NCBI GenBank assembly: GCA_021151835.1 | Contig: JAGKWO010000008.1 | Span: forward strand, 133,638 to 197,637 | From: Gammaproteobacteria bacterium | GTDB taxonomy: Bacteria; Pseudomonadota; Gammaproteobacteria; Pseudomonadales; Cellvibrionaceae | DNA length: 64,000 nucleotides | Direction of reading: 5' to 3' | Shown here: positions 8,653 through 17,248 of the stretch, piece by piece | Numbering within the stretch: position 1 is the stretch's first letter | Layout: each line of letters begins with the position of its first letter | Made by a program: the position numbers and the translations under genes | Notes under the pieces: generated by a model | Told to the model about the DNA's origin: nothing | Seen by the model: only the letters and a program-made list of their open reading frames with translations | Databases searched by the model: none

Positions 8653-9516
8653 TTATCGCAAACTGGCGGGTAGATTGAATAAATTGTCGTTCAAAATATC
8701 AATCGGAGCCCAGGTTTGTGGCCAAAAACCGGGCGGTGGTGCGGGGCAATACCCTGCAGATCGTGCTTGCGCGGTAAAGCGCGGAACCAGTTTTGATACA
8801 GGCACCAGCTCAACCGCAGAGCGGTCCAGTAATGGCTCGATGCGATTTAGCAGCGCCAGGGTTTCCGGGTAGGGATGCCCGATGGCTACCGCAGCTCCCT
8901 GCTGCCGTGCCTTTTCTATCGCGAGTAACAATTGCTGCTGGATATGTTGTGGGTCGCGCTTGTCATCAAGGAAAACATCGCGCTTGCGGCTGGGGAGACG
9001 GATGCGTTCAGCTTCGATCAACGCCCGGGTTTGGGCACTGGTGCGACTATCGACAAAATAAAGCCGGCGCGCTTGTAGCTCTTGCATTAGCCAGCGCATA
9101 GGTTCGGCCTGTTCGGTAAGTTGGCTACCCATATGGTTATTGACGCCGCTAACGTACGGAATATTGGCCAGATTTTGGCGAAGTACGGCGAGAAATTCGG
9201 CTTGGTTCATTCCGCTAACCAAGCCTCCGCGCCCTAGCGGATAGCGGTGATGATTGCTCATCGGTGCATGCAGCATGACCTCCTTGCCGTTTTTATGTGC
9301 CCGTTCCGCCAGCTCCCGCCCATGAGGCGTAAAAGGCAAAACCGCGACGGTAAACGCCCCGGGCAAGTCGGTGGTGCGTTGGCCCAGGGTCAGGTTGTAA
9401 CCCAGGTCGTCGATAATAATCGCCAGTTTTGCACTTTCTCTGGCGCTTATCGGGAATGAAATTGCGAGGCTTGCAATGCCGAGCCAAAACACCAGCCTGT
9501 GAATTAGCCGCGGCAT
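8653..9516 (-). CDS. yibQ: divergent polysaccharide deacetylase family protein (YibQ)
   Basis: 287 residues with a signal peptide (cleavage near SFPISARE). The deacetylase-like fold shows LAIIIDDLGYN (paired Asp), VMLHAPM, NNHMGSQLTE and VAIGHPYPETL. The family is exported and conserved but its activity is unproven. Starts 5 bases after the ctpA stop, and the order gpmI-envC-ctpA-yibQ is the common gammaproteobacterial one, implying a role around peptidoglycan remodelling. Confidence 0.9.
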   Translation of the reverse strand: MPRLIHRLVFWLGIASLAISFPISARESAKLAIIIDDLGYNLTLGQRTTDLPGAFTVAVLPFTPHGRELAERAHKNGKEVMLHAPMSNHHRYPLGRGGLVSGMNQAEFLAVLRQNLANIPYVSGVNNHMGSQLTEQAEPMRWLMQELQARRLYFVDSRTSAQTRALIEAERIRLPSRKRDVFLDDKRDPQHIQQQLLLAIEKARQQGAAVAIGHPYPETLALLNRIEPLLDRSAVELVPVSKLVPRFTAQARSAGYCPAPPPGFWPQTWAPIDILNDNLFNLPASLR

Positions 9517-9521
9517 GGAGG

Positions 9522-10931
9522 TTATTGCGGTGAGTCTTCGGCAGGTGTTTCGGGTTGCAATACGATATTGGGAGCGATTTCCGGTGCGGGAGCGGCAGCC
9601 AATGGCGAGGTTTTGATAAAAATGTGCAGGCCTTTAAGAAGATTAAGGGCTTCATGTAATTGGTTATCTTCTTTCAGCAATTCGGCGCTCGAAAGGCGCT
9701 TTTGCTCGCGCTCTTTGCGATTGCTCTCCTTGCCGCCCTTGCCATTGCCCAGGTGACGGGCGAGATCGGCTTCGGTCGTGCCGTTACTTTGCTGGATGGA
9801 GGCAATTTGCACCCGCTCAACATCAACATCCGGCTCAATACCCTGGGCCTGGATCGAGCGGCCGTTGGGGGTGTAATACAATGCCGTTGTTAATTTCACC
9901 GCGCGGTCGTTGCTAATCGGAATGACCGATTGCACCGAGCCTTTACCGAAACTGCGGGTGCCCATAATCACTGCACGTTTATGGTCTTGCAACGCCCCGG
10001 CGACAATTTCCGATGCAGATGCAGAGCCATCGTTAATAAGGACCACCAGCGGCAACCCATTGGTGATGTCACCCGCTTCGGCGTTGTAACTGATGTTGGA
10101 ATTGTCCAGGCGTCCCTGGGTATAAACCACCTGGCCGCCATCCAGAAATGCATCGACAACTTCGACCGATGCTTGCAGCACCCCGCCGGGGTTGTTACGT
10201 AAATCCAGGATTACTCCTTTGGTGCCAGGGTTTTTCTTGAGTTGTTCGCGCAGCTTCAGCGCGGTGTCTTTACCTGTGTCCAGTTGGAACTGGGCGATGC
10301 GGATGTAGAAATAGTCATCGTCCAGTAACCGCGTGCGCACGCTTTGTACTTTGATGATGTCGCGCAGCAGGTTGAATTCCAGCGGTTGATCCGCGCCTTC
10401 GCGCATCACGGTAATTTTGATGGGCGTATTTTTGGGACCGCGCATCATGTTGATCGCTTTGTTCAGATCCATGCCTTTGACCGGGTTGTCGTCGATGCGG
10501 GTTACAATATCGCCCGCCATCACCCCGGCCTTCGCGGATGGGCTGTCATCGATCGGGGTGACGACTTTTACAAACCCTTCCTCAAGGCTGACTTCCAAAC
10601 CAACGCCGCCAAATTCGCCGGACGTGCTGGCCTGCAGATCAGCAAAGGCCTCTTTATCGAGGTAAGCAGAATGCGGGTCGAGTTCGGCGATCATGCCTTT
10701 AATAGCGTATTCGAGCAGTTGCGCGTCATCGATTTTATCGACATAACCGTTGCGTACATGATCGTATACCCGGGTGAAGGTGCGCAGCTCTTCCAATGGT
10801 AACAGCCCGGTTTCTGCTGCCGGTTTTTTTTCATCCGCAGCAGCGGGAAATGCCAGCGCAAACGTGCCCAGCAAACCGGTTAGTAGCAGCGAGCGAGCGG
10901 AAGTAATTCTGGGAAGGGCAGCGACAAACAT
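9522..10931 (-). CDS. ctpA: carboxyl-terminal processing protease CtpA (S41 family)
   Basis: Periplasmic serine protease, 469 residues with signal peptide (LALAFPAAADEK). A PDZ domain (around residues 95-175, GGVGLEVSL and SPSAKAGVMAGD) precedes the S41 domain. The catalytic Ser is in NDGSASASEIVAGAL and the Lys in TRSFGKGSVQ. The C-terminal third is charged and Pro/Ala-rich. In Pseudomonas such proteases control peptidoglycan hydrolases. Sits between envC and yibQ in one transcription direction. Confidence 0.95.
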   Translation of the reverse strand: MFVAALPRITSARSLLLTGLLGTFALAFPAAADEKKPAAETGLLPLEELRTFTRVYDHVRNGYVDKIDDAQLLEYAIKGMIAELDPHSAYLDKEAFADLQASTSGEFGGVGLEVSLEEGFVKVVTPIDDSPSAKAGVMAGDIVTRIDDNPVKGMDLNKAINMMRGPKNTPIKITVMREGADQPLEFNLLRDIIKVQSVRTRLLDDDYFYIRIAQFQLDTGKDTALKLREQLKKNPGTKGVILDLRNNPGGVLQASVEVVDAFLDGGQVVYTQGRLDNSNISYNAEAGDITNGLPLVVLINDGSASASEIVAGALQDHKRAVIMGTRSFGKGSVQSVIPISNDRAVKLTTALYYTPNGRSIQAQGIEPDVDVERVQIASIQQSNGTTEADLARHLGNGKGGKESNRKEREQKRLSSAELLKEDNQLHEALNLLKGLHIFIKTSPLAAAPAPEIAPNIVLQPETPAEDSPQ

Positions 10932-11082
10932 GGTGTCTCCGAAGACGCGACAACGTAAAAGCAGAGCAGGGAAAAAGCGGCGATGGCGATTTGTCCCGGC
11001 CGATGAATCCAGAGGGGAACACTAAGCCAAAACATTAAAAATTGACAGGGTTGATGTGATTTTTTTCAGCAGCCTGATGGTT

Positions 11083-12276
11083 TTAGCCGCGCGCCAGCCA
11101 TAAATTGGGGTCGATAGGTTTACCTTGGTGACGAATTTCAAAATACAAACCGGCATTGGCTTGCCCGCCGGAATTACCCACGGTCGCAATATTTTCACCG
11201 GCCTGTACCGGGTCGCCCGCTTTTTTTAACAGCCGTTGATTGTGCGCGTAGAGGCTCATATAGCCTTCGCCGTGGTCGATAATCACCAGCAATCCATGAC
11301 CGCCAAAATAGTCGGCAAATACCACACGCCCATGATGCACTGCGACAACATTGTTCCCCATTGGCGCGGAAATGTACGCGCCACTCCAGTTAATTTGCCC
11401 GGCGATGCGTGCGCTGCCGAAACGATGGATCATGCTGCCGCGGGTGGGCCATGGCAGGCGGCCTTTGCGCTGCGAGAATTTTTCGCCGCCTTTGGGCAAG
11501 GGCACATAATCGGGGGCGTTGATGGCACCGGTGGTCACAACTTTTTGGGTGACGCGCTCCAACAGTGCCTGCAAGCGGCGGCGATCATCATTTAATTGCG
11601 CGAGTTCTTTATTCTTGTTTTTGAGTTCATCATTGACTTTGGCCAGTGCTTTTTCGCGTTCGCCGTGGATATTTTTTAATTCGGCGCGCTGCCCATCCAA
11701 TTCGCTTTGCATACCGGCTAACTCAAGCGTTTTTTTTTCTATTTCCGGCGTAAGTGCGTCGATACGTGTGAGGGTTTCCAAATAGGTTTTCATTTTTGCG
11801 GTATGTGCTTCCATAAAATAACTGTGGTATTTCATGATGCGCGATACCTGGTCAGGGGATTCCTGATTAAGCAGCACCTTGATTTCGCTTTGCTCACCCA
11901 GCTTATGGGCTGCACGTATTTGCTCGGCGATTTGCACCTGCTGGTTTTTGCGCGCCTGCTCCAGTTGGCTGCGTTCGTTTTTTAACTGGTTAAGCTCTTT
12001 ATTTTGTTCGTTGAGTTGCTGGTTGATATCGTCTGCTTTTTTTTGCAGTTGATTGATTTGCTGCTCGGATTTTTCCAGGTCTTTCTGCAAACCCGAACGC
12101 GTACCCTGCACCGCTTTTAATTCTTTTTGCAATGCTTCGATATCTTTCTGCAGCTTCGCCATATCGGCTTTTTCATCGGCCTGGGCATAGCCGCCAATTA
12201 ACGCAGCGCAAAAAACACCGTTGAGCACGATGGTTTTTGTGAGAGCAAAAAATCGATTCATGCTATTTATTATCAA
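11083..12276 (-). CDS. envC: murein hydrolase activator EnvC
   Basis: 397 residues. Signal peptide ending GGYAQA; a second ATG six codons in is an equal start. Long Glu/Lys/Gln-rich coiled coil (about residues 35-255), then a LytM/M23-like domain. The metal ligands of active M23 peptidases are missing: the first ligand region reads INWSGAYIS, and SLYAHN and YFEIRHQG lack the His-x-His site. This is the pattern of EnvC, which activates amidases at the division site rather than cutting itself. Confidence 0.93.
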   Translation of the reverse strand: MIINSMNRFFALTKTIVLNGVFCAALIGGYAQADEKADMAKLQKDIEALQKELKAVQGTRSGLQKDLEKSEQQINQLQKKADDINQQLNEQNKELNQLKNERSQLEQARKNQQVQIAEQIRAAHKLGEQSEIKVLLNQESPDQVSRIMKYHSYFMEAHTAKMKTYLETLTRIDALTPEIEKKTLELAGMQSELDGQRAELKNIHGEREKALAKVNDELKNKNKELAQLNDDRRRLQALLERVTQKVVTTGAINAPDYVPLPKGGEKFSQRKGRLPWPTRGSMIHRFGSARIAGQINWSGAYISAPMGNNVVAVHHGRVVFADYFGGHGLLVIIDHGEGYMSLYAHNQRLLKKAGDPVQAGENIATVGNSGGQANAGLYFEIRHQGKPIDPNLWLARG

Positions 12277-12338
12277 TAACCCGTTGAATGTATTTAAAAG
12301 AAAACGGCCAGCGGATGCCGGCCGTTGGCGGTAATTGA

Positions 12339-13886
12339 TCAGCCGAGGGTAATCAAATTGCGGCCAGTCATTTCTGCGGGTTGTGGTACGCCCAGCAATG
12401 ACAGGATTGTCGGTGCCACATCGGCGAGTGAGCCGCCCTGTGCCATAGTAGCTTTGCGTTTGCTCACAAAAATAAATGGCACTGGCAGTGTTGAATGCTG
12501 GGTGTGTGGTTGGCCGGTTTCCTCGTCGAACATTTCCTCCACGTTGCCGTGGTCTGCCGTAATCAGCGCATCGCCGCCCACTTTTTCTACTGCCGCGAGG
12601 ACTTTACCGAGGCATACGTCAATCGCTTCTACCGCTTTGATAGCGGCGTCCATCAAGCCCGAGTGGCCCACCATATCGCAGTTGGCGTAGTTACATATAA
12701 TCGCGTCGTATTTGCCGGATTCAATCGCCTCAACCAGTTTTTCAGTCACTTCCGGCGCGCTCATTTCCGGCTTTAAATCATAGGTGGCGACCTGGGGTGA
12801 TGGCACCAGGATACGGTCTTCACCGGGATAAACCACTTCATTGCCGCCGTTGAAAAAGAAGGTCACGTGCGCGTATTTCTCGGTTTCCGCGATCCGCAAT
12901 TGGGTTTTACCCAGGCCGGAAATATATTCGCCGAAGGAATTGCTCAGGTCTTCCGGCGGATAGGCGATAGGCGCTTTGATGTTGGATGCGTATTCGGTAG
13001 TTTGCACAAAATGGGCGATGGCCGGATGGGTATCGCCGCGCTCAAAACCATCAAACGGTTCGTCGATCAGGGCGCGGGTGATTTCGCGTGCGCGGTCCGG
13101 GCGGAAGTTCATAAAGATTACCGAGTCGCCATCATTGATGGTCGCAACTTCTTCGTCTTCGCCGCAAATAACGGTAGCTTTTACGAACTCGTCATTTTCA
13201 CCGCGCTCGTAAGCCGCTTTCAAACCTTCAACAGCGGTGAGTGCATCGTATTCGGAATCGCCAGTCACCATGACGTCGTATGCCGCTTTAACGCGGTCCC
13301 AACGGTTATCGCGATCCAGCGCAAAGTAGCGGCCAACGATAGAGGCAACACGGCCAGTGCCCAATTGCTTGAACAGGTCTTCGGCTTTTTGCAGCGACGA
13401 TTCCGCGCTGCGCGGTGGTGTATCGCGGCCGTCGAGGAAGGCGTGCAGGTACACTTTTTTTGCACCGCGTTGTACGGCCATTTTGATTATTGCGTAGATG
13501 TGATCCTGATGCGCGTGCACGCCGCCTTCAGAAAGCAAGCCGAGGATGTGCACGGACTTGTCAGCGGCGATAGCGCTATCGATAGCCTTCACATACTCGG
13601 GGTTGGTAAAGAAATCGCCGTCGCTGATGGATTTATTGATGCGGGTAAAACTCTGGTACACCACGCGGCCGGCGCCGATGGTGGTGTGGCCTACTTCGGA
13701 ATTACCCATCTGGCCTTCGGGCAGGCCAACGGCCATACCGGAGGTTTCGATCAGGGTGTTGGGGCAGGTTTTCCAGAGGTTGTCATATACCGGCGTGTTA
13801 GCGGCATAGACGGCGTTGTATTTGGTTTTTTCTGAATAGCCGTAACCGTCCAGGATCAGCAAAACTACAGGTTTCTTGGCGCTCAT
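12339..13886 (-). CDS. gpmI: 2,3-bisphosphoglycerate-independent phosphoglycerate mutase GpmI
   Basis: Glycolytic and gluconeogenic mutase, 515 residues from the ATG at 13886; the open frame goes on to 13991 but that part is not homologous. MSAKKPVVLLILDGYG holds the first Mn ligand, GQMGNSEVGHTTIG the phosphorylated Ser, and TADHGNVEEM the late metal ligands. FLDGRDTPPRSA binds substrate. Head of the gpmI-envC-ctpA-yibQ group, about 60 bases before envC, and divergent from yibN. Confidence 0.96.
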   Translation of the reverse strand: MSAKKPVVLLILDGYGYSEKTKYNAVYAANTPVYDNLWKTCPNTLIETSGMAVGLPEGQMGNSEVGHTTIGAGRVVYQSFTRINKSISDGDFFTNPEYVKAIDSAIAADKSVHILGLLSEGGVHAHQDHIYAIIKMAVQRGAKKVYLHAFLDGRDTPPRSAESSLQKAEDLFKQLGTGRVASIVGRYFALDRDNRWDRVKAAYDVMVTGDSEYDALTAVEGLKAAYERGENDEFVKATVICGEDEEVATINDGDSVIFMNFRPDRAREITRALIDEPFDGFERGDTHPAIAHFVQTTEYASNIKAPIAYPPEDLSNSFGEYISGLGKTQLRIAETEKYAHVTFFFNGGNEVVYPGEDRILVPSPQVATYDLKPEMSAPEVTEKLVEAIESGKYDAIICNYANCDMVGHSGLMDAAIKAVEAIDVCLGKVLAAVEKVGGDALITADHGNVEEMFDEETGQPHTQHSTLPVPFIFVSKRKATMAQGGSLADVAPTILSLLGVPQPAEMTGRNLITLG

Positions 13887-14265
13887 AAATCGCTTCCAGT
13901 GTCGGATGAACTTGAAGTGGCTGGTGACTATGGCGGCTTGTGGCAGCCGGTGTACGCAACCCCAGGTCAGGATCGGGGCAAATGCCCGCAACTGGCCGGT
14001 ATTCTAGCCGGTTGGGTGGCCCAACTCTATGTTTAAACGCAAGAGGCTATGTTCAATCTGACTATAGGCCTGATAAATGTCAGCGGTTTTGGTTTTTGCC
14101 CACGGCAAATGCAGCGCCCTAATCGTGTATACTTCGCCGCCTTATTGCCCGCTACGGGTAAAGTTTCGATGCTGTATTGAAATCGACTTTACCTGTCCCC
14201 ATTTTGGTTCAACAGGACAGCGGGCGGTGTTTATCCCCCTGACGTTTTACAAGAAGGCCAATACC

Positions 14266-14682
14266 GTGGATTTTATTAATTTTGTTACCCAAGAGTGGCT
14301 ATTGGTCACTGTCCTGATTGCGTTGATTTATGTGTATGTATGGCGTGACCGTATCAAAAGTGGCCGCCCGGTATCGCCCCACGAAGTCACGCGTCTGGTG
14401 AATGAAGGCAATGCGGTGATCGTGGATTTGCGCGATAACGCCGAATTCAAGGCCGGGCATATTGTGGGTTCGTTGAATATCCCCTACGCCAGGCTCAGCA
14501 AGGAATCCACCGAAGTCGCTAGCCATAAAGGCAAAACCATCATCCTGGTGGACAAGCTTGGCCAGCATGCTGGTGCGGTGGGCCGTTTGCTGGGTAAGGA
14601 AGGTTTTGAAGTGCGTCGCCTGAGCGGTGGCGTCGCCGAGTGGCAAGCGCAGAATTTGCCGCTGGTTAAAGGCAGCAAGTAA
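14266..14682 (+). CDS. yibN: rhodanese-like membrane-anchored protein YibN, no cysteine
   Basis: 138 residues from the GTG at 14266, chosen because aagaagg lies 8 bases upstream and because the resulting N-terminus (VDFINFVTQEWLL) aligns with YibN; the open frame extends back to 14077. One N-terminal membrane helix (about residues 8-27), then a rhodanese fold: VIVDLRDNAEFKAGHIVGS and LSGGVAEWQ. Where sulfurtransferases have the active Cys this protein reads VDKLGQHAG; I find no Cys anywhere in it, so it cannot be a classical sulfurtransferase. Upstream of grxC and secB as in E. coli. Confidence 0.88.
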   Translation: MDFINFVTQEWLLVTVLIALIYVYVWRDRIKSGRPVSPHEVTRLVNEGNAVIVDLRDNAEFKAGHIVGSLNIPYARLSKESTEVASHKGKTIILVDKLGQHAGAVGRLLGKEGFEVRRLSGGVAEWQAQNLPLVKGSK

Positions 14683-14753
14683 CAGGCAACAAAAGCCAGT
14701 CACTAAAAGTCAGTAAAAGTAGTAATTGAACAGTCGTTAATTTCGGAGTTTTT

Positions 14754-15011
14754 ATGGCACGCGTGCTGATGTACACCACTGCTGTTTGCCCTTTCTGCGT
14801 TAATGCCAAAAAGCTGTTGGCGCAAAAAGGCGTGGCAGTGGAAGAAATTCGCGTGGACACCCAACCGCAATTGCGCCAGGAAATGATGGCCAAAAGCGGT
14901 CAGCGCACAGTACCGCAGATCTGGATCGGCGACACCCATGTCGGCGGTTTTACCGATCTCTGGGCGCTGGATAAAGCGGGCAAACTGGATCCACTGCTGG
15001 CGCAACCCTGA
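14754..15011 (+). CDS. grxC: glutaredoxin 3 (GrxC)
   Basis: 85-residue dithiol glutaredoxin. Active site CPFC (residues 12-15) in place of the usual CPYC, the cis-Pro loop TVPQIWI and GGFTDLWAL for glutathione binding. Second gene of yibN-grxC-secB; about 70 bases follow yibN and 44 precede secB. Confidence 0.96.
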   Translation: MARVLMYTTAVCPFCVNAKKLLAQKGVAVEEIRVDTQPQLRQEMMAKSGQRTVPQIWIGDTHVGGFTDLWALDKAGKLDPLLAQP

Positions 15012-15055
15012 TTGGCCTGCGTGTTTTATTTAATCCCACTACATTCGAGTGCATT

Positions 15056-15571
15056 ATGTCTGAAGAAAATAACCAACAAGCCGCGGAAGCTGCCGAAGGC
15101 GCACAAGGCCCCGTTTTTGCCATCCAGCGCATCTACCTGAAAGATATCTCCTTCGAGACCCCGATGGGCCCTGAAGCGTTTACCAAAGTGTTCAAACCCA
15201 ATATCCAGCAAGACCTGAACATCCAGGCGAACCAGATCGAAGATGGCCTGTTTGAAGTGGTGTTGTTCCTGACGATCACAGCATCGATTGAAAACCGCGC
15301 GGTATTCCTGGTTGAAGTCAAACAGGCAGGCTTGTTTGGCATTGCCAATATCGACGGTCCGGCCGTTACCCAACTGATTAATACTGCATGCCCGCAAATC
15401 CTGTTCCCTTATGCCCGCGAAGCAGTGGATAGCATCCTGGGCCGCGGCAGTTTCCCACCCTTGATGCTGGCGCCCATCAATTTTGATGCGGTATTTGTGC
15501 AAGCTATCACTGCTGCCCAGCAGCAAGCCGCAGAACAAGCTCAAGCGGAAAAACCGGAAGTCATTAATTAA
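15056..15571 (+). CDS. secB: protein-export chaperone SecB
   Basis: Tetrameric cytosolic chaperone that hands unfolded precursors to SecA. 171 residues. FAIQRIYLKDISFETPMGP is the family N-terminal strand, LFGI and CPQILFPYAREAVDSI the core, and FPPLMLAPINFDAVF the C-terminal substrate and SecA-contact region. The N-terminus is Glu/Ala/Gln-rich, and so is the C-terminal tail. Ends in a strong terminator. Confidence 0.97.
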   Translation: MSEENNQQAAEAAEGAQGPVFAIQRIYLKDISFETPMGPEAFTKVFKPNIQQDLNIQANQIEDGLFEVVLFLTITASIENRAVFLVEVKQAGLFGIANIDGPAVTQLINTACPQILFPYAREAVDSILGRGSFPPLMLAPINFDAVFVQAITAAQQQAAEQAQAEKPEVIN

Positions 15572-15590
15572 TCGACCAGGGTTTAACCTG

Positions 15591-15621
15591 AAAGGCAATC
15601 ACGCAGGTGATTGCCTTTTTT
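15591..15621 (+). terminator. Terminator after secB
   Basis: 12-base stem (15591-15602 with 15607-15618), 4-base loop gcag, then a T-run. Confidence 0.9.
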
Positions 15622-15720
15622 ATTTTTACCCGCTCGATCACTGCGGAACGGTGTTGCGATTTGTAATCTCGCCAAAGTCTCGCATAATCACACCCTGCCA
15701 AAGTTTGTGAGAAGCCGCCT

Positions 15721-17220
15721 ATGTTCAATCTGAGAAGCCACTCCCGCGCCAGCCACATCGCTGCGATTGATTTGGGGTCCAACAGTTTCCATATGATCGT
15801 CGCCCGCTGGGACAACGGTCAGCTGACCCTGTTGGATCGCCTGCGCGAACCGGTGCGCCTGGGATTTGGCTTACAGGAAGATGGCAGCCTGAGTGAAGAT
15901 GCACGTGAACGTGCCCTCAGCTGCATGGAACGCTTCGGCGAAGCCTTGCGCGCGTACCCATCCCGCAGTGTACGGATCGTTGGCACCAAAACCCTGCGCA
16001 GCGTGCGCGATTCGCGCCAGTTCCTGAAAGAAGCCGAGAAGCGTCTGGGCCATCCGGTGGAAATCATTTCCGGTGACGAAGAGGCGCGCTTGATCTACCT
16101 CGGTGTGGCCCATTGCATTGAACCGGGTAAAGGCAAGCGTATTGTGATGGACATTGGCGGTGGTAGTACCGAGGTAATCCTGGGTGAAGGCATGAAGCCC
16201 CTGCTCAAGGAAAGTTTGAACATGGGCTGCGTGGCGATTACCAAAAAGTTTTTTATGGATGGCCGCGTCGACGACAAGCTGGTGGCGCGCGCGGTGATTG
16301 CCTGTTTGCAAGAACTGGAACCGGTGCGCGATGAATTCCTGGAGCAAGGCTGGAACCAGGTGCTCGGCGCCTCCGGCAGTATCAAAGCCGTTGCCAAAGT
16401 CTGTGAGGCTAATGGCTGGAGCGATGGCACTATCACCGTCGATTCGCTGGAAAAAATCATGGAGCTGTACGTTGATCATGGCAGCCTGGATTTGCAGATT
16501 GCCGGATTATCGGAAGATCGCAAACCGGTGTTCCTCGGCGGTGTGATTGTGCTGTGCGCGCTATTCGATGCATTGCGGCTCGACCAAATGGTGGCCGCTG
16601 ATTGGGCCCTGCGCGAAGGGTTGCTGTTTGACCAGAAAGGCCGCCTGGAAGATCACGATATTCGCCAGGCCAGTGTTGATGCCCTGGCGGAGCGTTTCCA
16701 CGTCAATATGGATAAAGCCAAAGCCGTGGAAAAAACCGCGCTGAATTTGCTCGGGCAAGTGGAGCGTGCCTGGCGGCTCACTACCGACGATGCCGATAAG
16801 TTACTCGGGTGGGCAGCGCGCCTTTATCATGTCGGTTTGGATATCGCACATGCGGATTACCACAAACATTCGGCGTATATCGTGCAACACGTTGACCTTG
16901 CGGGTTGCTCGCGTTCAGAACAGGCGCAACTCGCCGCCCTGGTGCTCGCGCACCGCAAACGTTTCCCCAGCAAAATATTTCCGATGGGCAATACGCAATT
17001 GGTGCGTTTGGCGATTTTGTTGCGCATGGCGATTATTTTTCACCGCGGCCGCGTTGAAAAAAGTTTGCCGGGAATGGCGTTGAAAGTTGACGGGAAAAAA
17101 ATGAAATTGTTACTCTCTGAGAAATGGATTAATGGTCATCCGTTAACCCATGCTGATCTTGAAACAGAACAGCGCCACCTCTCCTATATCGGTTATTCAC
17201 TGACTATTGAAACGGAATAA
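15721..17220 (+). CDS. ppx: exopolyphosphatase Ppx
   Basis: Releases phosphate from polyphosphate chain ends; may also hydrolyse pppGpp. 499 residues. The ASKHA-fold phosphate loops are AAIDLGSNSFHMIVARW (residues about 15-31) and MDIGGGSTEVIL; the Glu of SGDEEARLIYLG is catalytic. C-terminal HD-like region with AARLYHVGLDIAHADYHKH. The polyphosphate kinase gene is 6 kb downstream on the other strand, so both arms of the metabolism are close but not co-transcribed. Confidence 0.95.
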   Translation: MFNLRSHSRASHIAAIDLGSNSFHMIVARWDNGQLTLLDRLREPVRLGFGLQEDGSLSEDARERALSCMERFGEALRAYPSRSVRIVGTKTLRSVRDSRQFLKEAEKRLGHPVEIISGDEEARLIYLGVAHCIEPGKGKRIVMDIGGGSTEVILGEGMKPLLKESLNMGCVAITKKFFMDGRVDDKLVARAVIACLQELEPVRDEFLEQGWNQVLGASGSIKAVAKVCEANGWSDGTITVDSLEKIMELYVDHGSLDLQIAGLSEDRKPVFLGGVIVLCALFDALRLDQMVAADWALREGLLFDQKGRLEDHDIRQASVDALAERFHVNMDKAKAVEKTALNLLGQVERAWRLTTDDADKLLGWAARLYHVGLDIAHADYHKHSAYIVQHVDLAGCSRSEQAQLAALVLAHRKRFPSKIFPMGNTQLVRLAILLRMAIIFHRGRVEKSLPGMALKVDGKKMKLLLSEKWINGHPLTHADLETEQRHLSYIGYSLTIETE

Positions 17221-17248
17221 ATTGTTAATCATTCAAAAGGGATGCATT

